Source of the DNA: Alphaproteobacteria bacterium
Lineage (GTDB): Bacteria; Pseudomonadota; Alphaproteobacteria; UBA8366; Aestuariispiraceae
Assembly (NCBI GenBank): GCA_033344895.1
Contig: JAWPMN010000001.1
Location: 3,232,001-3,296,000, forward strand
Direction of reading: 5' to 3'
DNA: 64,000 bases
Below, in pieces: positions 42,281-51,115 of the stretch (position 1 is the first letter of the stretch; every line of letters starts with the position of its first letter). The position numbers were made by a program, and so were the translations under genes. A model generated the notes under the pieces. That model saw only the letters and a program-made list of their open reading frames with translations. It had not been told where the DNA came from and ran no database searches.

Positions 42281-42741
42281 TCCAGCGGAACGTCGAGGCC
42301 CGTTTTCACCGTATCCATCGCAATCGTCGTCTTGAAATGGGCAACGTTGGCGTCGTCGAACAGGGCGCGGCGCGTGAAGGCCTCATAGTCGGTTACGCTC
42401 TTCGCGGTGACGATCAGGACAAAGTCGGATTCGCCCATCGTATAGAAACACTGCTGCACCTCCGGCAGCTTGCGCATTCTGGCCTTGAAGCCGTCCACCG
42501 CCTGCCCCCGTCCCTTGGTCAGGGTGACGTGAACGATCAAGGTGATCCGGTTTCCGGTAACCGCACCGTCCAGCACTGCAATCTCGCGCCGGATCGCCCC
42601 TGCGGCGCGCAGCCTTTTCAGGCGACGTTGAACCGCCGTTGGCGACAGGCCGACTTCGGCACCAATGGCCTCGGTTGTCTGGCGGCAATCCGCCTGAACC
42701 AGGGCGAGGATCTTTCGGTCGAATGCATCAATTTCCAGCAT
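42277..42741 (-). CDS. Lrp/AsnC family transcriptional regulator
   Basis: This 154-residue regulator has an N-terminal helix-turn-helix (LDAFDRKILALVQADCRQTT, then IGAEVGLSPTAVQRRLKRLR) and a C-terminal RAM ligand-binding domain ending with FVLIVTAKSVTDYEAFTRRAL. It is divergent from an EamA-type exporter gene, the common arrangement in which an Lrp protein controls amino-acid export. A perfect inverted repeat in the intergenic region is a possible site. Confidence 0.93.
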   Translation of the reverse strand: MLEIDAFDRKILALVQADCRQTTEAIGAEVGLSPTAVQRRLKRLRAAGAIRREIAVLDGAVTGNRITLIVHVTLTKGRGQAVDGFKARMRKLPEVQQCFYTMGESDFVLIVTAKSVTDYEAFTRRALFDDANVAHFKTTIAMDTVKTGLDVPLD

Positions 42742-42853
42742 GGGAGCAGAATTTCACCATCGTTGTGAGAGATAAAGCCGAAAATCACCGCCGCCGGGGC
42801 ATGCTTCGCCGCCCTGCGGTTCCGGCCCTGACGTATCAAATGATGTGACGGAT

Positions 42854-42882
42854 CCGGGATCGCGCTTGTGTCGCGATCCCGG
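42854..42882. promoter_or_regulatory. perfect 11-bp inverted repeat between the lrp-like and eamA-like genes
   Basis: CCGGGATCGCG (42854-42864) and CGCGATCCCGG (42872-42882) flank a 7-base spacer CTTGTGT. No T-run follows, so it is more likely an operator or a 5' leader hairpin than a terminator. It lies 34 bases before the chosen EamA start and about 110 bases from the Lrp start. Confidence 0.55.
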
Positions 42883-42915
42883 TATCACGGGACCGAAATC
42901 AGCGTGGCGGATGAG

Positions 42916-43848
42916 ATGACACAAGGCGCAGCACCCATTGCCCCATCGGCGGCTATCGCGGCGGGCATTCCCTGGTCAGGTATTCTGGCCGGTCTGGCCG
43001 CGGCTGCAATCTGGGGCGCCTGGCCGGTTGCCTCCCGCTTCGGCGTTCAGCAGACATTGACCCCGATGGACCTGACCATGGTCCGGTTCCTGGTGGCGGG
43101 GCTGATTCTTCTGCCCATCGTGCTGCGTCTGGGCCATGGCGGCCTTGGATGGGGACGGGCGATTGTGCTGGCGATCGGTGCGGGGGCGCCCTACATGCTG
43201 GTCACCTCCAGCGGTTTCACCTTTGCCCCTGCCGGACACGGTGGATTGATCATTCCAGGCTTCATGCTGACGACGTCGACCCTTGTGGGCTGGCTCATCC
43301 TGAAGGATGCGCCCGATCGCAAGCGATGGATCGGTCTGGCCATCGTCCTGTCGGGCGTTGCGACCATGGCCAGCGCGGCCGTCATGGATAGCACGGGTTT
43401 CGATGCGTTGTGGAAAGGGCATCTGCTTTTCGCCGGCGGCGGGCTGCTATGGGCCAGCTATACGGTGGCCAGTCGCAAATGGACGGTTGCGCCGTTGCAC
43501 GCGACGGCACTCGTGTCGGTGATCTCGCTTGTCCTGTTTGCGCCGGTTTATCTGGTTCAGCGCGGAACGGCCTTCCTTCAGGCGCCGCTTGGAGAACTTC
43601 TGTTCCAGGGGCTTGCCCAGGGTGTGTTCTCCGCCGTTCTGGCGCTCCTGTTCTATACAAAGGCCGTGGCGGTACTGGGCGCAGGGCGTGCCGCCGTCTT
43701 TGGGGCGCTTGTCCCCGGGCTGGCGGCCCTCTTCGCCTATCCGGCGCTGGGAGAGATCCCATCGATGCGGCATCTGGTCGGTCTTGGTCTCGTCGCTTCC
43801 GGCACCGTCCTTGCGCTGGGTCTTTTGACGCGCCGCCGCAAAACCTAG
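42916..43848 (+). CDS. EamA/DMT-superfamily transporter
   Basis: This protein of about 310 residues has ten hydrophobic segments in two EamA repeats; AAAIWGAWPVASRFGVQQTL opens the first and GGLLWASYTVASRKW the second. It is probably an exporter of amino acids or related metabolites controlled by the divergent Lrp protein. The frame extends to a GTG at 42868, but that codon lies in the loop of a perfect hairpin. ATG 42916 (or GTG 42904) is therefore preferred; the ribosome binding site is weak. Confidence 0.85.
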   Translation: MTQGAAPIAPSAAIAAGIPWSGILAGLAAAAIWGAWPVASRFGVQQTLTPMDLTMVRFLVAGLILLPIVLRLGHGGLGWGRAIVLAIGAGAPYMLVTSSGFTFAPAGHGGLIIPGFMLTTSTLVGWLILKDAPDRKRWIGLAIVLSGVATMASAAVMDSTGFDALWKGHLLFAGGGLLWASYTVASRKWTVAPLHATALVSVISLVLFAPVYLVQRGTAFLQAPLGELLFQGLAQGVFSAVLALLFYTKAVAVLGAGRAAVFGALVPGLAALFAYPALGEIPSMRHLVGLGLVASGTVLALGLLTRRRKT

Positions 43849-43964
43849 ACTGCGACAAGACTTCCTTTTTTCGGGGCTTGGAAACCGTTCCATCTGTCGG
43901 TAACGTCAGTGGAATGCTGCACTGCAGAAATTTTCGACAAAGCCAGCCCCGGGGAGTTGAAACC

Positions 43965-45581
43965 ATGACCGATACCGACCTTGCCGCCGCTGCCGACGGC
44001 GTCCGCCTGACCGGCGAAATGAAGCCGGGTTACGCCGACATTCTGACCGACGAGGCCGTCGGCTTTGTCGCGACCCTGGAACGCAAGTTCGGCGCACGCA
44101 GGCGGGAGCTTCTGGCCCTGCGCGAGCAGCGACAGGCCCGGATCGATGCCGGTGAACTGCCCGATTTCCTGTCGGAGACGGCCGAAATCCGGAATGGGGA
44201 CTGGAAGATTGCACCCCTGCCGGAAGATCTGAAGGATCGCCGCGTCGAAATTACCGGTCCGACAGACCGGAAGATGGTGATCAACGCCCTGAACTCCGGG
44301 GCTTATGTCTTCATGGCGGATCTGGAAGACTCCAATTGCCCGACCTGGGACAATATGATCGGCGGTCAGATCAACCTGCGCGACGCAATGGCTCGCACCA
44401 TTGCCTTCGAGGATCCGAAATCCGGTAAGTCCTATGCGTTGAAGGACAAGACGGCGGTCCTCCTGGTACGGCCCCGCGGCTGGCATCTGGAGGAGAAGCA
44501 CATTCTGGTCGACGGGCAGCCGGCGTCCGGCGGCATCGTCGACTTTGCCCTGTATTTCTTCCACAATCATGCGGAGGCGAAGGCGCAGGGCACCGGCCCG
44601 TATTACTATCTGCCGAAGATGGAAAGCCACCTTGAGGCTCGATTGTGGAACGACATTTTCGTCGAGTCGCAGCGGCTTCTGGGGGTTCCACAGGGCACGA
44701 TCCGCGCAACCGTCCTGATCGAGACCATACTCGCGGCCTTCGAAATGGACGAGATCCTGTATGAACTGCGTGACCATTCGGCCGGGCTGAACTGCGGGCG
44801 CTGGGACTACATTTTCTCCATCATCAAGAAATTCCGTCGCAATGCCGATTTCGTCATGCCGGACCGGTCGCTGGTGACGATGACGGTCCCCAACATGCGG
44901 GCCTACTCGTTGCTGGCGGTCAAAACGTGCCACAAGCGGGGCGCGCCCTGCATCGGCGGCATGGCCGCCCAGATCCCGGTGAAGGGCGATGAAAAGAAGA
45001 ATGCGGAAGCCTTCGCCAAGGTGAAGGCGGACAAGGAGCGCGAGGCGAATGACGGCCATGACGGCAGCTGGGTCGCGCATCCGGGCCTCGTTCCGGTCGC
45101 GCTGGAAGCATTCAATGCGGTCATGAAGCAGCCCAACCAGATCGACCGTCAGCGCGACGATGTCACGGTCAGTGCCGCCGATCTGCTGGCCGTGCCGGAA
45201 GGCGCAATCACCGAAGCCGGCGTACGCATGAACATCCAGGTCGGCGTGCGCTACACCGAGGCTTGGCTTGGCGGCAATGGCTGTGTGCCGCTGTTCGACC
45301 TGATGGAGGATGCGGCAACGGCGGAGATTTCCCGGGCGCAGCTCTGGCAGTGGGCGCAGCATGGCGCAAAGACCGCGGAGGGCACCGTGTTGACCCGCGA
45401 GTCCGTGTCTCGAATGATCGCCGAGGAAATGGACAAGATTCGTGCGGAAGCCGGCGGTGATCTGTCCGGTACCCGTTTTGAACAGGCGGGGAGCCTGTTC
45501 GAGGAAATGGCGCTGGCGGAAGACTTCCCGACCTTCCTGACCCTGCCGGCCTATGAAATGGTCCTCGGATCGGGTGGCTGA
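43965..45581 (+). CDS. malate synthase (A-type)
   Basis: This 538-residue enzyme condenses glyoxylate with acetyl-CoA to malate. Conserved stretches include VFMADLEDSNCPTWDNMIGG near residue 118, LVRPRGWHLEEKHILVDG near 166, YYYLPKMESHLEARLWND near 212, IRATVLIETILAAFEMDEIL near 245, NCGRWDYIFSIIKKFR near 275 and the catalytic aspartate region GCVPLFDLMEDAATAEIS near 440. The length and motifs are those of malate synthase A, not the longer G-type. ATG 43965 is preceded by GGGGAG; the long in-frame extension upstream overlaps the EamA gene and is not coding. Isocitrate lyase is not in the window. Confidence 0.93.
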   Translation: MTDTDLAAAADGVRLTGEMKPGYADILTDEAVGFVATLERKFGARRRELLALREQRQARIDAGELPDFLSETAEIRNGDWKIAPLPEDLKDRRVEITGPTDRKMVINALNSGAYVFMADLEDSNCPTWDNMIGGQINLRDAMARTIAFEDPKSGKSYALKDKTAVLLVRPRGWHLEEKHILVDGQPASGGIVDFALYFFHNHAEAKAQGTGPYYYLPKMESHLEARLWNDIFVESQRLLGVPQGTIRATVLIETILAAFEMDEILYELRDHSAGLNCGRWDYIFSIIKKFRRNADFVMPDRSLVTMTVPNMRAYSLLAVKTCHKRGAPCIGGMAAQIPVKGDEKKNAEAFAKVKADKEREANDGHDGSWVAHPGLVPVALEAFNAVMKQPNQIDRQRDDVTVSAADLLAVPEGAITEAGVRMNIQVGVRYTEAWLGGNGCVPLFDLMEDAATAEISRAQLWQWAQHGAKTAEGTVLTRESVSRMIAEEMDKIRAEAGGDLSGTRFEQAGSLFEEMALAEDFPTFLTLPAYEMVLGSGG

Positions 45582-45590
45582 GTGACATGG

Positions 45591-45628
45591 CGGGGCGGCG
45601 TCGGATCCTGACACGTCGCCCCGTTTCC
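45591..45628. terminator. shared terminator between malate synthase and the convergent glycosyltransferase
   Basis: CGGGGCGGCG (45591-45600) and CGTCGCCCCG (45614-45623) form a 10-bp stem with one G-U pair, followed by TTTCCTT. It lies in the 48-base gap between two converging genes. Confidence 0.65.
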
Positions 45629-45629
45629 T

Positions 45630-46460
45630 TCAGCCTTCGGGGGCGGTCGGGGAGAGTTCCCTGGACGCCGCCTCCTTCAGGCGCTCCGCCGCAATCCACT
45701 TTAATCGGTGGACATGGGCGTCATTGTCCGGATTCAGACGGTAATAGGCGGTCGCCTTGCGGGCTTCGCCGGCGCGGAAATGACGCTTCAGAGCATCGAA
45801 GACCAGCCGGTCCGGCGGCAGATAAACGCCGTCCTTCTTGCCTGAGATGGACCAAAGCCGCAGGATCGGTTCGCAGGCAACCTTGTCGATCATCAGACAG
45901 TTCGGATCTACGAACCCGCCCAGCGCCTTTGCATAGACGCCGCGATCCGGCCCGACGGATTCCCAACGGTCGATGCAGCCGGGCTTGTCGGTTTCGGGAT
46001 CGACATACCAGCGAAAGCCGTATGCCCAGTCCTTCCCCTTGATCGCGTTGCGCAGATGAAAGAGATGCTGATTGTGCAGCCAGTTGTCGTCATCCAGATA
46101 GGCGACATGGCGGCTGTGCGCCAGATAGCTCATGACGGTACGCATGGCGCCGCAATCCATCGCCGCGTGCAGGCCACCGTTCCGGTTGGATGTTGAATAG
46201 CCCGGATCCACGATGGTGATCGCCACATTGTCCGGACACTGACGATGAAGGCCCGTCAGCATCTCCCGGTCTCCGTCGACGTCGCCGTCAACCCCGATCA
46301 GGATCTGGATGCGGCCTGCATCGCGCTGGGAGAAGACGGAATGTACCGCCTGGGGTAGGGTTTCCCGAAGCCGTGTCGGGATAACAACCGCGGCATCGAA
46401 GCGGGTGCCATTTTTCGCCAGACCGTGCGACCGCACCGCCGATTCCTGAACGTCCATCAT
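45630..46460 (-). CDS. family 2-like glycosyltransferase
   Basis: This 276-residue protein has a GT-A fold. The N-terminal AAVVIPTRLRETLPQAVHSV near residue 23, GVDGDVDGDREML near 56, the DxD-type metal motif VAYLDDDNWLHNQH near 118 and a C-terminal helical region are visible. The acceptor sugar is unknown. No membrane segment is present, so it is cytoplasmic or peripheral. It stands alone between malate synthase and the kinase of the TerY triad, on the same strand as the triad. Confidence 0.8.
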   Translation of the reverse strand: MMDVQESAVRSHGLAKNGTRFDAAVVIPTRLRETLPQAVHSVFSQRDAGRIQILIGVDGDVDGDREMLTGLHRQCPDNVAITIVDPGYSTSNRNGGLHAAMDCGAMRTVMSYLAHSRHVAYLDDDNWLHNQHLFHLRNAIKGKDWAYGFRWYVDPETDKPGCIDRWESVGPDRGVYAKALGGFVDPNCLMIDKVACEPILRLWSISGKKDGVYLPPDRLVFDALKRHFRAGEARKATAYYRLNPDNDAHVHRLKWIAAERLKEAASRELSPTAPEG

Positions 46461-46521
46461 CAGGCATTACCGATTTCTTGTCGTAACAGCCCGGATGTTA
46501 ACAGGAATGATGTGCAAAGGG

Positions 46522-48336
46522 CTATCCGACTTGCGGGGCGGGCGTCAGGAAGCCTCCAGCGGCGGAACCGATGGTCCGTGTCCGCTTCGGCGCGGGTTTG
46601 ATCCGAACGCCCGATCCATCTGATGCACGTAGGCTGACAACGACACGGTGGTCCGGTTGATCGAAGGGAAAGGTGGTGGTGCCGCGCAGGCGCTGGGCGG
46701 GCAGGGAAAGTAGGATCGTGCCGGTCAGGTCATCCACCAATGTCAGGGCCGGAACACGGCCCGGCTTCTCCACTGTGACCTGCAGCCTGGCAGCGCGAAG
46801 GCCGTGCCAGCCACCCTCGACGCGGTAGGCGATGGCGATTGGTGAAGCGGTTGCCGCGGCGGATGGTTTTGGGACGCTGGCGGTCTCGGTCGGCGCAGCA
46901 ATCGGCGGGGTGGGAAGTTCGGGGACAGGACAAGCAGGGGCAGGGGGGATCGCCAGCGCCGCCTCCGCGATCCGCCGAACGAAGTCCGGAACAGCCTCGC
47001 CTTCCACGCTTTCGTGCAGGAACAGCTTGCCATTGAGGAGTTGCGGCAGGTCATCCGCCAGGGCCGCCAGTCCACGAATGTCATCCGGCGTCCGCGACAA
47101 CGCCGCCTGCCACTGATCCAGGGCGTCGATCGCGCCGCGAAGTTCCTTCATCCGATCGTGGAGATGGGTCAGGTCCGCTACGCGCGACAGGATGCTGTTT
47201 TCGACCCACAGGTCGACCGCCATCCTGGTGTCGCCGCGGGCAAGGGCCCTTTCGAAGGCGAGGATCAGCGGCGCGAACGGATCGCGCGGGGTGGGAGAGG
47301 CCGGAAAGGGGTCCGGCAGCCCGGCGTCAACCCTGGCGCACCAGGGACAGGATGACAGCGCCGCATCCCGGTGGTGATGCGGCTTCTTCTCACAGGTTTC
47401 CAGGTCGGCGAGTGCGTGGCACAGGGCTTCCTGCCATTCGGAGGCGCTGGGCCGGGCATCCGGATCGGCATGACCCGCGATGAACGCGCGCCGGAACAGC
47501 GATGCCAGGCCCGGGGCCAGTTCGTCCGGCGCCACCATGCCCGGGACCGGGCGCAGTTTCGATCCGGGCCGGAAGGGCCAGTCACCGCTGCGGATCAGAT
47601 GATCGCGGGGCGGTGGATCGCCGGCCCCCATCCACTCGCCGGTCCAGGGATGCGCGCCGGTCAGCAACTGATGGATCAGGACGGCCAGTCCGAACCGGTC
47701 CGAACGCCGATCGCGTGGTCGATCCGAAAAGCGGCGACCGATCCATTCCGGCGGGGTATAGCCCTCGCTGCCGACGGGGCAGAGAAAGGGCACTCCGTCG
47801 CGTCCCGAGATCTGGACGGAATCGCAATCGATCATCGTTGCCAGGGCGCGATCGCCGACCAGGATGTTCTCCGGACGGACATCGCCTATGACGATGTCCC
47901 TGTCATGCAGGTAGTCGAACAGGAACGCCACATTGGCGGCGACGGCATGCAGGAAATGCCAGTCCATCTCCGCCGCGCGCCGGGCACGCAGCTTCGGATT
48001 GCTCAGGGCCGTCAGGCTGCGCGCATTGGCCACGGCCGGCATGATCGTCCCGGCAGCCTCACCAGCCGCATTCCAGACTGTCGAGACGGGCCAGGCAAAG
48101 TTTACATGGCGGCTGTCCAGCGACGGATCGTCCGGTGCGAGCCCTGGCAGAACCGACAGCTTTGCGCGCAGTCGGTCATTCGGTGCGTGGTGCAGCTTGA
48201 CCAGGCGCCGCTCGTCGTTGGCATCCCGGAAGACGGTGGCTTCACCACTGTCGCCGATCCGGTCGCCCAGTGACAGGCGTTGTCCGTCATCGTCGAACAG
48301 GTCGGGCCTTCCGCGGGAAGTGAGGAGGGTAGCCAT
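46522..48336 (-). CDS. protein kinase-like protein of the TerY-P triad
   Basis: This 604-residue protein has an N-terminal kinase fold: a degenerate glycine loop IGDSGEATVF, lysine in RLVKLHH (K47), catalytic loop DIVIGDVRPENIL with D152 and N157, the DFG-equivalent DCDS (D170-D172), and a GSEGYTPPEW activation segment. Around residues 314-335 a CEKKPHHH...CPWC cluster suggests a zinc knuckle. A helical middle and a C-terminal beta-rich domain follow. Kinases of this kind occur with a PP2C phosphatase and a TerY-type vWA protein, both of which lie directly upstream here. It is the last gene of the triad. Confidence 0.87.
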   Translation of the reverse strand: MATLLTSRGRPDLFDDDGQRLSLGDRIGDSGEATVFRDANDERRLVKLHHAPNDRLRAKLSVLPGLAPDDPSLDSRHVNFAWPVSTVWNAAGEAAGTIMPAVANARSLTALSNPKLRARRAAEMDWHFLHAVAANVAFLFDYLHDRDIVIGDVRPENILVGDRALATMIDCDSVQISGRDGVPFLCPVGSEGYTPPEWIGRRFSDRPRDRRSDRFGLAVLIHQLLTGAHPWTGEWMGAGDPPPRDHLIRSGDWPFRPGSKLRPVPGMVAPDELAPGLASLFRRAFIAGHADPDARPSASEWQEALCHALADLETCEKKPHHHRDAALSSCPWCARVDAGLPDPFPASPTPRDPFAPLILAFERALARGDTRMAVDLWVENSILSRVADLTHLHDRMKELRGAIDALDQWQAALSRTPDDIRGLAALADDLPQLLNGKLFLHESVEGEAVPDFVRRIAEAALAIPPAPACPVPELPTPPIAAPTETASVPKPSAAATASPIAIAYRVEGGWHGLRAARLQVTVEKPGRVPALTLVDDLTGTILLSLPAQRLRGTTTFPFDQPDHRVVVSLRASDGSGVRIKPAPKRTRTIGSAAGGFLTPAPQVG

Positions 48337-48345
48337 CGCGCCGCC

Positions 48346-49122
48346 TCAGCCGTCCAGCCCGCGCCAGCCGCAGACCATCAGCATCAGATCGTCCTCGACC
48401 TTTGCCGACAGTCGTTCGGACCCCAGGAATTCGCGAATGCCCTCATGGACCTCCATCGGGCTGTCCGACTGGCAGGTAAATCGGTCGATGGGTGAGAAAA
48501 ACGGCGCGTGCGGTGTTCGGGCACGATTGTCGACGGATACGGCTGCCAAGCCGTCGGTGGCGGCGCTGACGAAGCGAACGGGACCTTCGAGCGACCGTAT
48601 CCGCAGCCGGTCGGCGGCGTCGCCATCCGTCACGAAACTGGTCTCGTTCACATATTCGCCGCGATCCGGCTCGATCAGCAGAGTGTAGTCCTGCCGGGAC
48701 AGACGGGCGACGACAATGCCGTCGCCGATCTGGCCGACGGTCACACCGTTCGGCGCCATTGCAACCACGGTCAGGGTGCAGGCCAGGTCTTCGTAACTCA
48801 GCCGGTTGTCGTTTGCGGTGGCGCGTACCGCCGATTGAACCGCCTCAAGCAGCCCATCAAACAGCCGTTCCGACGGGAGGCTGCTGACGGCGCCATGCAG
48901 TCCCGGTGCCTCCGCAATGCGGCTTCGAATCCAGGGCAAGGCTGCATCCACGGCGGCGCGTGCGCCAAGATGGCTGTGCCTGGCGGAGCCGGCCCCATCC
49001 GCGAAGGCGGCGATCACGGTGTTCTCGTCCGGTAATGTCAGACGGCCGAAATCCTGGCACGGAATGCCTGCGCGGCGGTGCGAGGCACCTTGCCGGTAAT
49101 CCAGGGCCGCCATCCAGGACAT
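48346..49122 (-). CDS. PP2C-family serine/threonine phosphatase of the TerY-P triad
   Basis: This 258-residue PP2C phosphatase has AGIPCQDFG near residue 18, the metal aspartate in AAFADGAGSARHS (D42), VGQIGDGIVVARL near 135 and the ATDGL of a later metal site near 195. The ATG at 49122 was chosen because the longer frame adds an Arg/Gly-rich leader. It lies nine bases before the kinase gene and 19 bases after the vWA gene, so phosphorylation and dephosphorylation of a shared target are coupled. Confidence 0.9.
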   Translation of the reverse strand: MSWMAALDYRQGASHRRAGIPCQDFGRLTLPDENTVIAAFADGAGSARHSHLGARAAVDAALPWIRSRIAEAPGLHGAVSSLPSERLFDGLLEAVQSAVRATANDNRLSYEDLACTLTVVAMAPNGVTVGQIGDGIVVARLSRQDYTLLIEPDRGEYVNETSFVTDGDAADRLRIRSLEGPVRFVSAATDGLAAVSVDNRARTPHAPFFSPIDRFTCQSDSPMEVHEGIREFLGSERLSAKVEDDLMLMVCGWRGLDG

Positions 49123-49141
49123 CTCCGTCGTTCCTCCGCCG

Positions 49142-49813
49142 TCAGGGGTGAATTTCCGCCCAGCCGTGAACCGGCGGCAGCGCAAGGGTTTCGCCGCCGA
49201 CGCGGCTCATGGAAACGCGCCGCACACTGGCAGAAAGCCACCGGAACAAGTCCCGGAACTTGAGGCCCTGAAGCATCAGCGGCGGGCGGTTCGGGGAGGC
49301 GATTTCCCGCAGGATATCCATATCGGCCCCCTGCACACCGACGGTAAAGAAGGTCGCGCGGCCCATCAGGTCAGCTTCCTGCATGCGCATGGCGGCGTGC
49401 TGCCAGGATTCGCCGTCCGTCGGCGCGCCGTCGGTGATCAGGAAGATCCAGGGCCTGTAGTAGTGGATCCCGTTTGACCGGTAGACCGCCTTGCGGGCCT
49501 CGACCATTCGTAACCCGAGGTCCAGCGCCGCCCCCATCGGGGTGTTGCCGGACGCTTCCAGCAGGGGGGGACCCAATTCGTCGACCGTCACGAAATCCTG
49601 CACCATCCGGACCTCGCCTCCGAAGGCGACGATGGACAGTTCCACGCGCAGACTAGCCAGTTCGTCACACAGAATGTGGTGCTGGAAGGCCCGAAGGCCG
49701 GCATTCAGTTCCGCGATCGGTTCGCCGCGCATGGACGCAGATGTGTCCAGCAGCAACGCTACCGGACAACGGTTCTCCGGATTATGAACGAACTCGGGAA
49801 GGCCAAGTCCCAT
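49142..49813 (-). CDS. vWA domain protein, TerY type
   Basis: This 223-residue von Willebrand factor A domain protein has a complete metal-ion-dependent adhesion site: LLLDTSASM (DxSxS, D23), the threonine in SGNTPMGAAL near 92 and the aspartate in FLITDGAPTDG near 128. TerY-type vWA proteins are the recognition component of stress and defence modules and are substrates of the partner kinase. The start at 49813 gives MGLGLPEFVHNPENRCPV, typical of TerY proteins. It leads the triad. No terC, terD or other ter gene is in view. Confidence 0.9.
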   Translation of the reverse strand: MGLGLPEFVHNPENRCPVALLLDTSASMRGEPIAELNAGLRAFQHHILCDELASLRVELSIVAFGGEVRMVQDFVTVDELGPPLLEASGNTPMGAALDLGLRMVEARKAVYRSNGIHYYRPWIFLITDGAPTDGESWQHAAMRMQEADLMGRATFFTVGVQGADMDILREIASPNRPPLMLQGLKFRDLFRWLSASVRRVSMSRVGGETLALPPVHGWAEIHP

Positions 49814-50074
49814 GTCGTCTTGTCCCGTCTTTCGATATTCGCCAGATACGCAACGGATTCGCCTGCCAGGGTGAGGTTGCGCCATTATCGACTCGCCGAT
49901 TCTCTCAGCAAGTTTTGTGCCAGCATAACAAGTTATTTTAGATATTGAACAGGTAATGTTGGAAAAACAAAGTCAGCGAATCCCTATCGATACATCGGAG
50001 ACCTTTGGTCTATCCGAAGTCGCCAGGGATTCGTCATGACTTGATTTTCGTCCGCCGCGGAGGGGCGGCGGGAA
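49814..50074. other. A+T-richer spacer upstream of the TerY triad
   Basis: This 261-base gap separates the triad start from the end of the sterol-desaturase-like gene. The part from about 49910 to 49975 is noticeably A+T-rich and should contain the minus-strand promoter of the triad; no clear -35/-10 pair could be assigned. No coding frame is supported. Confidence 0.4.
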
Positions 50075-50977
50075 TCACGCGGAACCGGCCGTGCTTGCGT
50101 CCGAGGTGGCCACCGGGGTCTTGCGCTCGCTGCGGAACGGTTGCGCCAACTGGCCCAGGAAGTTCTTCGGCATCGGTCCGTCGATGCCGATATCGACCGG
50201 CGGACGGTAGGACGCGTTGTAGTAGGTCCCGAACATCAGATCGAACAGGACAATGTTCTCGCCGTAGTTCTTGTTGCCCTCACGCAGATCTTTCGAATGG
50301 TGGAACCGGTGCAGGGCGGGCGTGTTGAACACGTAGGACAGCCAGCCGAAACGCATGTCGACATTGCAATGGGTCAGCATGCCGATGAAGGCGGTGGTCG
50401 CACTTGTCAGCTTGAAGACCTCGATCGGGGCCCCGGCCAGGAACAGCAGCGGCTGGCTCAGCACGATCGACACAGCCGTGTCGACGAAATGGAATCGTCC
50501 GGTGTTGATGAAGCTGAGCCGGGTCGCACTGTGGTGAACCGCATGAAAGCGCCAGAAGAACGGCACTTCGTGTGACAGACGGTGCGCCGTATACAGACCG
50601 GCCTCAATGATGACCAAGCCGAGCGCGACCTGCAGCAATAGCGGCCATTCGGTCGGCCAGATGTTCAGGCCGGATTCCGCGAAATTCTCGGCAAGCCCGA
50701 AGACGGCGCCGACCACGATGAGAACCTGCGCGACGCCTTTGCTGAGCGCCGTATGCGCGAGGTCGACCATGATCTGGCCATCGTTCTTCAACCAGCTCCG
50801 CTCGTAGGGCAGCGCGCGCTCCGCAAAGAAAAGCACCACGGCGAGTCCCAAATAAGCGATGTTGAACAGCAGAAACCCACTGTCGTTCCGAACGCCGTAA
50901 ATCGTCGTGCCGAGGCAAAGTGCGAGGAGGCCGGGCCAAAGTCCGTACCGAACCAACATAGTCATTTTCTGTCGCAT
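50075..50977 (-). CDS. sterol desaturase (fatty acid hydroxylase superfamily) membrane protein
   Basis: This protein of about 300 residues has four or more membrane segments and the di-iron histidine boxes HRLSHE, HAVHHS and HRFHHS typical of the fatty acid hydroxylase/sterol desaturase superfamily. These enzymes hydroxylate or desaturate lipids using O2. The start is uncertain: ATG 50977 (MRQKMTMLVRYG) or the ATGs at 50965 and 50959. It is encoded next to the hopanoid transporter hpnN on the same strand, so a hopanoid or membrane-lipid substrate is plausible but not shown. Confidence 0.85.
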   Translation of the reverse strand: MRQKMTMLVRYGLWPGLLALCLGTTIYGVRNDSGFLLFNIAYLGLAVVLFFAERALPYERSWLKNDGQIMVDLAHTALSKGVAQVLIVVGAVFGLAENFAESGLNIWPTEWPLLLQVALGLVIIEAGLYTAHRLSHEVPFFWRFHAVHHSATRLSFINTGRFHFVDTAVSIVLSQPLLFLAGAPIEVFKLTSATTAFIGMLTHCNVDMRFGWLSYVFNTPALHRFHHSKDLREGNKNYGENIVLFDLMFGTYYNASYRPPVDIGIDGPMPKNFLGQLAQPFRSERKTPVATSDASTAGSA

Positions 50978-51115
50978 CCGGGATCCGTCGCCGACTGAGC
51001 GTGAGTGAAACCGACAACGGGTAATGCCGGTCAAACAGTTAAGGCCGCCCACGATGACGTGTGCGGTGCAGCGAGGTATGTGTTACGAATCGACGTAGAT
51101 TTCAAGTCAGTAAGT

